A stretch of 64,000 nt of DNA from Pseudomonas sp. KK4 (GCF_001984065.1 NZ_LYVP01000015.1:20655-84654); one strand, 5' to 3'. Shown: positions 1 through 8,199, counted from the stretch's first letter. Program-made: numbers and translations. The notes: a model not told the origin generated them from the sequence alone.

Positions 1-439
1 GCTGCTGGTAGGGGTTCTGCTGGCGCAATTGGCCAATGGCCTGGTGCGCGGCGCCGCCGAAGGCGTAGGGCTGGACTATGCTTCCGGTCTGGGGCGAATC
101 GCCCAGGGCCTTGTGATCATCATCAGCATTTCGGTCGCGATCAGCCAGTTGGAGGTCAAGACTGACCTGCTCAACCATGTGATCGTCATCGTGTTGATTA
201 CCGTTGGTCTGGCGGTTGCGCTGGCCATGGGGTTGGGAAGCCGGGAAATTGCCGGTCAGATTCTTGCGGGAATCTATGTGCGTGAGTTGTATCAGGTTGG
301 GCAACAAGTGCGTGTTGGCGAGGTCGAAGGGCAGATCGAAGAGATCGGCACGGTTAAAACCACATTGCTGACCGATGAGGGTGAGCTAGTCTCTCTCTCC
401 AATCGGATTCTCCTGGAGCAGCATGTGAGTAGCCGCTAA
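1..439 (+). CDS. cmpX: Mechanosensitive ion channel (MscS-type) CmpX, 3' part only
   Basis: The reading frame is already open at the left edge (first full codon at base 2) and ends at TAA 437-439, so this is the C-terminal part of a longer protein. It contains two hydrophobic segments, then a glycine/alanine-rich segment and a small beta-rich region (VRVGEVEGQIEEIGTVKTTL) typical of the MscS beta domain, which follows the pore helix. CmpX is an inner-membrane small-conductance channel encoded directly upstream of sigX in Pseudomonas. The 86-bp spacing to sigX and the following oprF support the name. The N-terminal membrane part lies outside the window. Confidence 0.85.
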   Translation, partial: LLVGVLLAQLANGLVRGAAEGVGLDYASGLGRIAQGLVIIISISVAISQLEVKTDLLNHVIVIVLITVGLAVALAMGLGSREIAGQILAGIYVRELYQVGQQVRVGEVEGQIEEIGTVKTTLLTDEGELVSLSNRILLEQHVSSR

Positions 440-525
440 CCCGGCAAACCCTGCTAATGTATGCCGCCGCAAAAAGCCCTGATGGGCTGCGGTGGACATT
501 GACCTGACTGTCGGCCTGACTTGTT

Positions 526-1116
526 TTGAATAAAGCTCAACCGCTCTCCACGCGCTACGACCCCCGCGAGCTCTCTGATGAGGAGTTGGTCGCGCGCTCG
601 CATACCGAGCTGTTTCACGTCACGCGCGCCTATGAAGAACTGATGCGGCGTTACCAGCGAACATTATTTAACGTCTGTGCACGATATCTCGGGAACGATC
701 GCGACGCAGACGATGTCTGTCAGGAAGTGATGTTGAAGGTGTTGTATGGCTTGAAGAACTTCGAGGGAAAATCGAAGTTCAAGACCTGGCTCTACAGCAT
801 CACGTATAACGAATGCATCACCCAGTATCGGAAAGAACGGCGAAAGCGTCGCTTGATGGACGCACTGAGTCTTGACCCCCTCGAAGAAGCGTCTGAGGAA
901 AAGGCGCCGAAACCCGAGGAGAAGGGCGGACTTGATCGCTGGTTGGTGTATGTGAACCCGATTGACCGTGAAATTCTGGTGCTACGATTTGTCGCAGAGC
1001 TGGAGTTTCAGGAGATCGCAGACATCATGCACATGGGCTTGAGTGCAACAAAAATGCGGTACAAACGCGCTCTAGACAAATTACGTGAGAAATTTGCAGG
1101 CATTGCTGAAACTTAG
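526..1116 (+). CDS. sigX: ECF-family RNA polymerase sigma factor SigX
   Basis: A 196-residue ECF sigma factor that directs RNA polymerase to envelope-stress promoters, including that of the downstream porin gene oprF (established in Pseudomonas). Region 2 lies at about residues 35-105 (RNAP-binding DADDVCQEVMLKVL; then FKTWLYSITYNECITQYRKERRKRR) and region 4 at about 145-190 (DREILVLRFVAELEFQEIADIMHMGLSATKMRYKRA, broken here by function: HTH). The start is TTG at 526, giving MNKAQPLSTRYDP, which matches the SigX N-terminus I recall. No strong Shine-Dalgarno stands in front of it, so translation may be inefficient. No anti-sigma gene is adjacent, as is usual for SigX. Confidence 0.95.
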   Translation: MNKAQPLSTRYDPRELSDEELVARSHTELFHVTRAYEELMRRYQRTLFNVCARYLGNDRDADDVCQEVMLKVLYGLKNFEGKSKFKTWLYSITYNECITQYRKERRKRRLMDALSLDPLEEASEEKAPKPEEKGGLDRWLVYVNPIDREILVLRFVAELEFQEIADIMHMGLSATKMRYKRALDKLREKFAGIAET

Positions 1117-1223
1117 TTCGGCGCAAATATCTCTTACGTGTAGGCAAGTTCTGATAGAATTGCCGCCGAGTTGTCCCCCGGTTTGCGGGACTGCTTCACA
1201 ATCACCAGATGGGGATTTAACGG

Positions 1224-2258
1224 ATGAAACTGAAAAACACCTTGGGCTTGGCCATTGGTTCTCTTATTGCCGCCACTTCGTTCGGCGCTCTGGCACAGGG
1301 CCAAGGCGCAGTTGAAATCGAAGGCTTCGCTAAGAAAGAACAGTTCGACAGCGCTCGTAACTTCAAGAACAACGGCAACCTGTTCGGCGGTTCCGTTGGT
1401 TACTTCCTGACCGACGACGTTGAACTGCGTCTGGGCTACGACGAAGTGCACAACGTGCGTTCCGACGACGGTCGTAACATCAAGGGCGCTAACACCGCTC
1501 TGGACGCTCTGTACCACTTCAACAACCCGGGCGACATGCTGCGTCCATACGTTTCGGCTGGTTTCTCCGATCAGAGCATCGGTCAGAACGGCAAGGGCGG
1601 TCGTGACCGTTCCACCTTCGCCAACGTTGGCGGCGGCGCCAAGCTGTACTTCACCGAGAACTTCTACGCCCGTGCTGGCGTTGAAGCTCAGTACAACATC
1701 GACAAGGGCGACACCGAGTGGGCTCCTAGCGTCGGTATCGGTGTGAACTTCGGCGGCGGCTCCAAGCCAGCTGCAGCTCCAGTTCCAGCACCGGCTGAAG
1801 TCTGCTCCGACAGCGACAACGATGGCGTTTGCGACAACGTTGACAAGTGCCCGGACACCCCAGCCAACGTAACCGTTGACGCTGATGGCTGCCCAGCAGT
1901 TGCTGAAGTTGTACGTGTTGAGCTGGACGTGAAATTCGACTTCGACAAGTCGGTCGTCAAGCCAAACAGCTACGGCGACATCAAGAACCTGGCTGACTTC
2001 ATGAAGCAGTACCCATCCACCACCACTACTGTTGAAGGTCACACTGACTCCGTCGGTCCTGACGCTTACAACCAGAAACTGTCCGAGCGTCGTGCAAACG
2101 CCGTTAAGCAAGTTCTGACCAACCAGTACGGTGTTGAATCGTCCCGCGTTCAGTCTGTTGGCTACGGCGAATCCCGCCCAGTTGCTGACAACAAAACTGA
2201 AGCTGGCCGTGCTGTTAACCGTCGCGTAGAAGCGCAGGTTGAAGCTAAAGCTAAGTAA
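1224..2258 (+). CDS. oprF: Major outer-membrane porin OprF (OmpA family)
   Basis: A 344-residue outer-membrane protein that forms the main non-specific porin of Pseudomonas and anchors the outer membrane to peptidoglycan. It has a signal peptide (MKLKNTLGLAIGSLIAATSFGALAQ), an N-terminal eight-strand beta barrel to about residue 175, a Pro/Ala-rich linker with a cysteine-containing Asp-rich segment (SDSDNDGVCDNVDKCPDTP), and a C-terminal OmpA domain from about 225 (KFDFDKSVVKPNS, VEGHTDSVG, NQKLSERRANAV). ATG 1224 is preceded by a GGGGA ribosome site. Codon use is strongly biased, as in highly expressed genes. SigX is known to transcribe this gene from the 107-bp gap behind sigX. A clear terminator follows. 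Confidence 0.97.
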   Translation: MKLKNTLGLAIGSLIAATSFGALAQGQGAVEIEGFAKKEQFDSARNFKNNGNLFGGSVGYFLTDDVELRLGYDEVHNVRSDDGRNIKGANTALDALYHFNNPGDMLRPYVSAGFSDQSIGQNGKGGRDRSTFANVGGGAKLYFTENFYARAGVEAQYNIDKGDTEWAPSVGIGVNFGGGSKPAAAPVPAPAEVCSDSDNDGVCDNVDKCPDTPANVTVDADGCPAVAEVVRVELDVKFDFDKSVVKPNSYGDIKNLADFMKQYPSTTTTVEGHTDSVGPDAYNQKLSERRANAVKQVLTNQYGVESSRVQSVGYGESRPVADNKTEAGRAVNRRVEAQVEAKAK

Positions 2259-2276
2259 TTAGCTCGCCGCTCCGAG

Positions 2277-2306
2277 AAAAGCCCGGCTCAGGCCGGGCTT
2301 TTCTTT
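2277..2306 (+). terminator. Intrinsic terminator of oprF
   Basis: A perfect 11-bp stem (2277-2287 with 2292-2302, arm AAAAGCCCGGC) closes a 4-base loop and is followed by a T-rich tract. It lies 18 bp after the oprF stop codon. The A-rich 5' side could also let it act weakly on the minus strand. Confidence 0.93.
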
Positions 2307-2330
2307 GCCTGCGATTTGTTGGTGCCGAGC

Positions 2331-2434
2331 CCGTGGAGGAGCGAACTCGCTCGCGATGGTCGTAAACGATGACTCGGGGTGTCAGGTGCCGCTTGAGGCC
2401 ATGCGTTTCTCGCGAGCAAGCTCGCTCCTACAGC
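2331..2434. repeat. REPIN (inverted REP pair) between oprF and cobA
   Basis: Two REP sequences in opposite orientation (GGAGCGAACTCGCTCGCGAT near 2335 and CGCGAGCAAGCTCGCTCCTA near 2411), separated by about 55 bp. The right-hand copy runs into cobA: its TAG trinucleotide (read on the minus strand at 2428-2430) is the cobA stop codon. Confidence 0.85.
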
Positions 2435-3171
2435 GCCATGCATTCCAATTGCGTCCGTTGTGTCCTTCCTGCGGCAACTTTGCCGATCACCAGAATCGCC
2501 GGGCTTTTCAGGCCAAAGCTGTAGGCATCGTCCTCCATCGCCCTCAGATCACTGCGACACTCCCGCTGATGGGGCAACGAAGCGTTTTCGATCATGGCCA
2601 CCGGTGTGTCCGCCGCCATCCCTGCCTCGAGCAATTGCTCACGAATTTCACCCAGCCTGGCCACGCCCATGTAGATCACCAGGGTCGTACCGCCCTGGGC
2701 CAGGGCTCGCCAGTTCAGGCTGCTGCCATCCTGCGTATGAGCGGTCACCAGGGTCACGCCGCGGGCTACGCCACGCAGGGTCAGCGGTATATCGCATTGC
2801 GTGGCGCCCGCCAGCCCGGCGGTGATGCCATTGACCAACTCGACCTCCACCCCGTGCTCACGCAACCACTGTGCCTCCTCGCCAGCGCGTCCGAAAATGC
2901 ACGGATCGCCGCCCTTGAGCCGCACCACGCATTTGCCTTGACGCGCATAACGCAGCATCAGGCGATGAATGAAGGCTTGCGGCGTTGAACGGCAGCCCCC
3001 GCGCTTGCCGACGGGAATGATCCGCACGTCGTTGCAGTGTTCCAGCACTGCGTCGTTGACCAGATCATCAATCAGCACCACATCGGCTTCGCGCAACGCG
3101 CGTACGGCTTTGAGCGTCAACAGTTCCGGATCACCAGGGCCCGCACCGACCAGCCAGACTTTTGCGTTCAT
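2428..3171 (-). CDS. cobA: Uroporphyrinogen-III C-methyltransferase (SUMT)
   Basis: A 247-residue S-adenosylmethionine-dependent methyltransferase that converts uroporphyrinogen III to precorrin-2, the branch point to siroheme and cobalamin. Signature motifs are visible: VGAGPGDPELLTLKA at the N-terminus, VRLKGGDPCIFGRAGEE, GITAGLAGATQCDIPLT and the TAHTQDG segment. The start was set at ATG 3171 (behind GAGGAAAACACG) because the frame continues upstream without homology. In Pseudomonas this gene closes the nitrate assimilation operon, because siroheme is the nitrite reductase cofactor. The stop codon is provided by a REP element, so the last residues may have been altered by repeat insertion. 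Confidence 0.93.
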   Translation of the reverse strand: MNAKVWLVGAGPGDPELLTLKAVRALREADVVLIDDLVNDAVLEHCNDVRIIPVGKRGGCRSTPQAFIHRLMLRYARQGKCVVRLKGGDPCIFGRAGEEAQWLREHGVEVELVNGITAGLAGATQCDIPLTLRGVARGVTLVTAHTQDGSSLNWRALAQGGTTLVIYMGVARLGEIREQLLEAGMAADTPVAMIENASLPHQRECRSDLRAMEDDAYSFGLKSPAILVIGKVAAGRTQRTQLECMAL

Positions 3172-3216
3172 CGTGTTTTCCTCTTGGATTCTGCAGCCCA
3201 CATTTGCAATGCATAC

Positions 3217-3247
3217 CCCTGTGGGCGCGGGCTTGCTCGCGAAAGGC
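3217..3247. repeat. Single REP element between cobA and the kinase gene
   Basis: A solo REP of the GTGGGCGCGGGCTTGCTCGC class fills the 86-bp gap between cobA and the phosphatase/kinase gene. It sits where the nitrite and nitrate reductase genes would normally be, so it may mark a deletion junction. Confidence 0.7.
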
Positions 3248-3257
3248 GCAACCCGCT

Positions 3258-4928
3258 CTAACCATGAAATACAAAAAACAGCAGCACCAGATTCATCAAC
3301 AAAGCCCCGACCGCCAGCCCCCGCCACACCTTCAGCGGTTCGCGCTCCAGCAGGGGACGGGGCCGCACACTCAAGCTGCGGCGCTCCCCCTGATCCATCA
3401 GCAGCAACCATTCTTCGGCTGTTTCAAAACGCTGGGCCGGATCCGCCGCTACCGCACGGGCCAGGCTTTGGCTCAACCATTGCGGCAGGTCAGGGCGATA
3501 ACGGCTGGCGCAAACCGGCACCCCGAACCGTGGGCGCTGGAACGCTTCGATCTCGCCGTAGGGAAAGTGCCCGGTCAGCAGGTAAAACAGGGTCACACCG
3601 ACGGCATACAAATCCTGTTGCGGTGTAGGCGTTTCACCACGAAAGGCTTCCGGCGCAATAAAGCTGGGGGTTCCAGGCAACGTCGAGGGCTGGTCTTCGG
3701 ACAACCCGGCACACCAGGCCAGGCCGAAATCCAGCAGGCGCAATTCGCCGTCATCCCCCAGCAACAGGTTTTCCGGCTTGATGTCGCGATGCAGGATCTG
3801 CCGCCGGTGCAACAGGCCGACCGCCTTGAGCAAGCGTTCGGCCAGGTCCTGCCACTGGGCCAGCGGCAACGGCCCGCTTTGCCCAAACAATTGCGCCAGG
3901 GTCGACCCGGCATATTCGCGCATCACGTAGTACAAATGCTGACGCTGGCTGGCGGCATGGACTTCAGGAAAATGCCGCCCGGCCACACGCTTGAGAAACC
4001 ATTCCTCCGACAGCAACGCCTGCCCGGCCAGGTGATCGTCATGCAGCGCCCCCGGCAGGGTTTTCAGCAACCAGGGCTGCTGGTGACTGTCACGCACCCG
4101 GTACAGCAGTGACTGCTGGCTCTGAGCAACGATGCCTTCGACCTGCCAGCCTTCGAAATCCTGCCCCGGCTTCAGCGCCGGCGGCAGGGGCCATTGCTGC
4201 AAATGGATCAGCGCGTCGCCAATGCCGGTTTCCCCCAGGGCGTCGACCCGCACCAGCAAGGCGCTGGCGTTATCCTGGCTGCCGGCCAGGTGCGCGGCAT
4301 TGACCAGGGTCTGCGCGGCGCTGTGCAGATCCGGTTGATCACGCAGAATCGCCGCAATCGCGGTATCGCCCAACACCGCCCAGATGCCATCGCTGAGCAG
4401 CACGAAACTCTCATCGAGGCGCAACTCACCGTCGAGAAAATCCAGCACCAGGTGCTGATCCAGCCCCAGCGCGCGCTTGAGCACATGCTGCATGCCCGGT
4501 TGATCCCATACATGATCCTCGCTGACCCGCTGCAACTGATCGGCGTGCCAGCGGTACACCCGGCAATCGCCCACATGGGCCAGGGTGAAACGCCGGCCAC
4601 GCATGACCAGCGCACTGACCGTGGTCAGCAACGGCTGCCCACCGCCGTTGGCCTGCAACCAGCGGTTCTGCGCCAGCAGCAGGCGATCCAGAGCCTGTGC
4701 GACGCCCCAGGTTTCCGGGGTCGCGTAGTAGTCCAGTGCCAGGGCCTGCAAGGTCGAACGGGCAGCCAGGCCACCATCGGCGCACTGGCTGACGCCGTCG
4801 GCGATGGCGAACAGGTAACCCTTGCTGGCGGCCAGTGCCGGTGCCGGCGTGACCAGGCGCAGGGCGTCCTGGTTTTCCTCACGGGGGCCGGTGGCGCTGG
4901 CTTCGGCGAAACTCAGTTGCAGGCCCAT
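3258..4928 (-). CDS. Bifunctional PP2C-type phosphatase / Ser-Thr protein kinase, membrane anchored
   Basis: A 556-residue fusion. Residues 1-235 form a PP2C (PPM) phosphatase with the expected metal-site motifs: ENQD 18-21, ADGVS 43-47, GDCRVYR 120-126, LLSDGIW 178-184 and SQDN 217-220. Residues 260-510 form an eukaryotic-type kinase with the catalytic loop HRDIKPEN 380-387, DFG 400-402 and GTPSFIAPE activation segment. A single C-terminal transmembrane helix (about 535-554) leaves both domains in the cytoplasm. The stop of nasA lies 7 bp upstream, so they form one operon. A homologue occupies the same place in the P. aeruginosa nitrate locus. The phospho-substrate is unknown; a role in tuning nitrate assimilation is inferred from context only. 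Confidence 0.92.
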   Translation of the reverse strand: MGLQLSFAEASATGPREENQDALRLVTPAPALAASKGYLFAIADGVSQCADGGLAARSTLQALALDYYATPETWGVAQALDRLLLAQNRWLQANGGGQPLLTTVSALVMRGRRFTLAHVGDCRVYRWHADQLQRVSEDHVWDQPGMQHVLKRALGLDQHLVLDFLDGELRLDESFVLLSDGIWAVLGDTAIAAILRDQPDLHSAAQTLVNAAHLAGSQDNASALLVRVDALGETGIGDALIHLQQWPLPPALKPGQDFEGWQVEGIVAQSQQSLLYRVRDSHQQPWLLKTLPGALHDDHLAGQALLSEEWFLKRVAGRHFPEVHAASQRQHLYYVMREYAGSTLAQLFGQSGPLPLAQWQDLAERLLKAVGLLHRRQILHRDIKPENLLLGDDGELRLLDFGLAWCAGLSEDQPSTLPGTPSFIAPEAFRGETPTPQQDLYAVGVTLFYLLTGHFPYGEIEAFQRPRFGVPVCASRYRPDLPQWLSQSLARAVAADPAQRFETAEEWLLLMDQGERRSLSVRPRPLLEREPLKVWRGLAVGALLMNLVLLFFVFHG

Positions 4929-4935
4929 GGCGGTG

Positions 4936-6147
4936 TCAGACCCGCGCAGCGGTCACGGCGGCCGAACCCCACGTGGTTCTCCAGCGACGTTTCACCCCGG
5001 CCAGCCCGAACCAGGCCAGGATCGCGAGACCGGCGAACAGCCACAGCGCCATCTGATAACTGCCGGTGCTTTGCTTGATCGTGCCCATGCCCGCCGCCAG
5101 CGCAAAGCCACCGATGCCACCGGCCATGCCGATCAGCCCGGTCATCACGCCGATTTCCCGGCGAAAGCGCTGCGGCACCAACTGGAACACCGCGCCGTTA
5201 CCCGCGCCCAGACCGAGCATGGTGCAGACGAACAGCGCCAGCGCTGCGTAGGAGCTTGGCAGGTTGAACCCCACGGCCGCGATGCAGATCGCTGCCACGG
5301 TGTACATCCCGAGCAAGGTACGAATGCCGCCGAAGCGATCCGCCAGCGCGCCGCCCAGCGGACGCATCAGGCTGCCACCGAACACGCAGGCCGCAGTGTA
5401 GTAACCGGCCGTCACCGGGCTCAGGCCGTACTGGTCGTTGAAGTAGCCGGGCAGGGCGCTGGCCAGGCCGATGAAGCCGCCGAAGGTCACGCTGTAGAAA
5501 AACATGAACCACCAGCTGTCACGGTCGCCCAGGGCCTTGAAGTAGTCGGCCACCGATTTGGCTGTCGGCCGCTGAGGGGCGTTTTTGGCCAGCCAGGCGA
5601 AGACGATCAGGGTCAGGATCAGCGGGATCAGGGCGAAGCCGAAGACGTTGCTCCAGCCGAATGCGGCGGCCAGTACCGGTGCGATCAATGCCGCCAGTAT
5701 GGTGCCCGAGTTACCGGCCCCGGCGATGCCCATGGCCTTGCCCTGGTGCTGCGGCGGGTACCATTGCGACGCCAGGGGCAGGGCCACGGCGAAGGACGCA
5801 CCGGCCATGCCCAGGAACAGTCCCAGCAGCAGCGCTTGCTCGTAACTGTGGATGCCGAGTTTCCAGGCGCCGAACAGCGCGCCGATGACAATCACCTGGC
5901 CGATCAGGCCGGCGGTTTTCGGCGACAGGCGATCGGCGAGCATGCCCATCACAAAGCGCAGCACCGCCCCGGCCAGAATCGGCGTGGCTACCACCAGCCC
6001 GCGCTGCTGCGTGGTCAGGTGCAGGTCGGCGGCAATTTGCACCGCCAGGGGGCCGAGCAGGTACCAGACCATGAAACTCAGATCGAAATACAGGAAGGCC
6101 GAGAACAGGGTCGGGGTATGGCCGGATTTCCAGAAGCTTGAATTCAT
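4936..6147 (-). CDS. nasA: Nitrate/nitrite transporter, MFS NNP family
   Basis: A 403-residue major-facilitator protein of the nitrate/nitrite porter group with about 12 transmembrane segments. Typical features are the early FDLSFMVWYLLGPLAVQIA helix, the motif GMLADRLSPK between helices 2 and 3, the nitrate signature GAGNSGTI, and a second Gly-rich nitrate-signature-like segment GLGAGNGAVF. ATG 6147 was chosen because the residues beyond it (Arg/Pro-rich) do not resemble the family and GAGGTG lies just upstream. It imports nitrate from the periplasm for assimilation. A 234-bp leader with an ANTAR-type antiterminator precedes it. Confidence 0.92.
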   Translation of the reverse strand: MNSSFWKSGHTPTLFSAFLYFDLSFMVWYLLGPLAVQIAADLHLTTQQRGLVVATPILAGAVLRFVMGMLADRLSPKTAGLIGQVIVIGALFGAWKLGIHSYEQALLLGLFLGMAGASFAVALPLASQWYPPQHQGKAMGIAGAGNSGTILAALIAPVLAAAFGWSNVFGFALIPLILTLIVFAWLAKNAPQRPTAKSVADYFKALGDRDSWWFMFFYSVTFGGFIGLASALPGYFNDQYGLSPVTAGYYTAACVFGGSLMRPLGGALADRFGGIRTLLGMYTVAAICIAAVGFNLPSSYAALALFVCTMLGLGAGNGAVFQLVPQRFRREIGVMTGLIGMAGGIGGFALAAGMGTIKQSTGSYQMALWLFAGLAILAWFGLAGVKRRWRTTWGSAAVTAARV

Positions 6148-6240
6148 CGCGCACCTCAGCTGATAGGGGTCTCGAACGGGCGTCATGCCGGTGGCGCGCC
6201 GCACGGCCGCTCCACCGGCCCCGGGCAATGGGGCCCAAAC

Positions 6241-6291
6241 AAAAAAACGCCGCTACCCGATTCGCCGTGGGGCGAAAGGAGTGAGCGACGT
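6241..6291 (-). terminator. Intrinsic terminator in the nasA leader (attenuator)
   Basis: Read on the minus strand, ACGTCGCT (6291-6284) pairs with AGCGGCGT (6254-6247) around a second perfect helix TTCGCC/GGCGAA, and seven U residues follow (6247-6241). It ends about 90 nt before the nasA start, so any transcript of the nasA operon must read through it. The 5' arm is shared with the P2 hairpin described separately. Confidence 0.82.
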
Positions 6292-6326
6292 CTTTGTCGT
6301 AAGTGGGGCAACCGCCGTTGGTTACC
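6286..6326 (-). promoter_or_regulatory. ANTAR (NasT)-binding two-hairpin antiterminator in the nasA leader
   Basis: Known ANTAR target RNAs have two short hairpins with hexanucleotide loops carrying A at position 1 and G at position 4, the second overlapping a terminator. Here P1 (6326-6307) has a 7-bp stem GGTAACC/GGTTGCC, with one G-U pair, and loop AACGGC. After 7 nt, P2 (6299-6286) has stem CGAC/GTCG and loop AAAGAC. Both loops meet the A1/G4 rule and P2 shares bases 6286-6291 with the terminator stem. NasT is encoded directly upstream. The mechanism (NasT stabilises P1/P2 and prevents termination) is known for this family; its use here is inferred. Confidence 0.8.
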
Positions 6327-6381
6327 TGTGAAGATTGCTTAGCGAGATTTGTGCCAACAGGGGAGACCGCGATGACGTCCT

Positions 6382-6957
6382 TCAGCCCAACAATTCACTC
6401 ATGGCAATAATCTGCTCCGCCACCTGAATCAACTTCTGCTGGCGGCTCATGGCCTGGCGGCGCATCAGGGTGTAGGCGTCTTCCTCGTTGCAATGCTTCA
6501 TTTTCATCAACAGCCCCTTGGCCAGCTCGATGCGCTTGCGCTCGGCCAGTTGCTGGTCGCGGGCGTGCAGTTGCGCGCGCAGGGCCTGGTCGCTTTCGAA
6601 GCGGGCCATGGCCACATCGAGAATCGGCTGCAGGCGTTGGGCGTGGATGCCTTCGACGATGTAGGCGCTGACGCCGGACTTGATCGCCTGGCGCATCACA
6701 TCGGGGTCGTGTTCGTCGGTGAACATCACGATCGGCCGCGGCTGGTCGCGGCTGACCAGTACCACTTGCTCCATGACATCCCGGCCCGGTGACTCGGTAT
6801 CGATCAGAATCACGTCCGGGCGCACCGTTTCGACGCGCGCCGGCAGGTCGATGGTCAGCCCCGACTCATCGATCACCTCGAACCCGGCTTCCGTCAGGGC
6901 CGCTTTGAGGCGCCCGACCTTTTTTGCGGTGTCGTTGATCAGCAGGATACGCAACAT
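6382..6957 (-). CDS. nasT: ANTAR-domain transcription antiterminator NasT
   Basis: A 191-residue response-regulator-like protein. The receiver domain (1-120) starts MLRILLINDTAKKVGRL and carries ILIDTESPGRD where the phospho-acceptor aspartate normally sits. A linking coiled coil (about 115-145) leads to an ANTAR RNA-binding domain (about 130-188: AERKRIELAKGLLMKMK, then EEDAYTLMRRQAMSRQQKL). NasT binds leader RNA and prevents transcription termination when released by NasS. Start ATG 6957. It is 15 bp downstream of nasS and surely co-transcribed with it; nasA follows after the attenuator leader. Confidence 0.95.
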   Translation of the reverse strand: MLRILLINDTAKKVGRLKAALTEAGFEVIDESGLTIDLPARVETVRPDVILIDTESPGRDVMEQVVLVSRDQPRPIVMFTDEHDPDVMRQAIKSGVSAYIVEGIHAQRLQPILDVAMARFESDQALRAQLHARDQQLAERKRIELAKGLLMKMKHCNEEDAYTLMRRQAMSRQQKLIQVAEQIIAMSELLG

Positions 6958-6972
6958 GTTCGTGGCCTCCCG

Positions 6973-8184
6973 TCAGCGGCTGGCGAAGCGTTGGGCGCTG
7001 TCGCTCATGGCGTGCAGCTTGAAACTGCGGGCGTAACCGGCCGGGTCCGAGCCGTCCCAGACCTTGCCGTCGATCAGCTGACTGCTGCGCATTTCCTTGC
7101 CCAGGCACGCCACCCCGACAGCGCTGGCCGCTTCACGGTACAGGTCCAGCTGCTGCACCTGACGCGCCACGGCGAGGTAATCCGGGTCGTCACGCAAAAG
7201 GCCCCAGCGGCGGAACTGGGTCATGAACCACATGCCATCGGACAGGTACGGCAGATTCACTTCGCCATCGCCATGCAGGCGCAAGGCGTGCGGGTCCTGC
7301 CAGCGGTTGCCCAATCCATCGGCGTAGTCGCCCAGCAGGCGTGGCTCGATGCAGTCCAGCGGCGCGTCCAGATACTGCGGCGCGCTGAGCAACTGAGCGG
7401 TGCTGCGGCGGTTCTCGGTGCTTTGTTCGATGAAGCGACTGGCTTCGAGGATCGCCATCACCAGCACCCGGGCGGTATTGGGGTATTGCTCGACGAACGC
7501 ACGGGTGCAGCCGAGGACTTTTTCCGGGTGATCGGGCCAGATGGCCTGGGTGGTGGCCAGGGTGAACCCCAGATCCTGTTGCACCGCGCTGGCGCACCAT
7601 GGCTCGCCGACGCAGATGCCATCGATGCGCCCCGCCTGCAGGTGCGCAACCATTTGCGGCGGTGGCACTACCACGCTGTCGACATCCAGCAACGGATGAA
7701 TGCCCTGGCTGGCGAGCCAGTAATACAGCCACATGGCGTGGGTGCCGGTGGGGAAGGTCTGGGCGAAGGTCAGTTTTGAGCGAGTTTGGTGCACGTGGCG
7801 GTACAGTGCTTCAGGACCGGTCACGCCCAGCCCCTGCAGCTCACGGGACAGGTTGATGCTCTGGCCGTTCTGGTTCAGGCCCATGAGCACCGCCATGTCG
7901 GTGGGGGCCACGCCGCCGATGCCCAGGTGCACCGCGTAGATCAGGCCGTACAGGCTGTGGGCGGCATCCAGTTCTCCGCTGACCAGGTTGTCCCGCAGAT
8001 TGGCCCACGACGCCTGGCGCTTGAGGTTCAGGGTCAGGCCATAGGGCTGGGCGAAGCCCTGGGTGGCCGCGACCACCACCGAGGCGCAGTCGCTCAGGGC
8101 CATGAAGCCGAGATTGATTTCCGACTTTTCCGGGGCATCGCTGCCATTGACCCAGGCCAGAGGGCCGGCTGACGGTTCGTTCAT
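6973..8184 (-). CDS. nasS: Nitrate/nitrite-responsive sensor protein NasS
   Basis: A 403-residue protein of the NrtA/TauA-like periplasmic-binding fold (CmpA/NrtA family), but with no signal peptide (MNEPSAGPLAWVNGSDAPEK), so it stays in the cytoplasm as a sensor. Conserved segments include NLGFMALSDCASVVVAA, GELDAAHSLYGLIYA, ICVGEPWCASA and YLSDGMWFMTQFRRWG. Without nitrate or nitrite it holds NasT; ligand binding releases NasT (known for Azotobacter, Paracoccus and Pseudomonas). ATG 8184 lies behind AAGGTGAAAC. Its own leader also contains an ANTAR-like element ahead of a terminator, which suggests feedback. Confidence 0.94.
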   Translation of the reverse strand: MNEPSAGPLAWVNGSDAPEKSEINLGFMALSDCASVVVAATQGFAQPYGLTLNLKRQASWANLRDNLVSGELDAAHSLYGLIYAVHLGIGGVAPTDMAVLMGLNQNGQSINLSRELQGLGVTGPEALYRHVHQTRSKLTFAQTFPTGTHAMWLYYWLASQGIHPLLDVDSVVVPPPQMVAHLQAGRIDGICVGEPWCASAVQQDLGFTLATTQAIWPDHPEKVLGCTRAFVEQYPNTARVLVMAILEASRFIEQSTENRRSTAQLLSAPQYLDAPLDCIEPRLLGDYADGLGNRWQDPHALRLHGDGEVNLPYLSDGMWFMTQFRRWGLLRDDPDYLAVARQVQQLDLYREAASAVGVACLGKEMRSSQLIDGKVWDGSDPAGYARSFKLHAMSDSAQRFASR

Positions 8185-8199
8185 CGCGTTTCACCTTGC

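Noticed and set aside
1134..2111. Long minus-strand open frame opposite oprF
   Set aside because: It mirrors the codon bias of oprF; its composition (Val/Ala repeats) fits no protein pattern and OprF on the plus strand is certain.
2305..2988. Plus-strand frame starting in the REPIN behind oprF and running antisense to cobA
   Set aside because: Begins in repeat DNA and continues through cobA on the wrong strand; no ribosome site.
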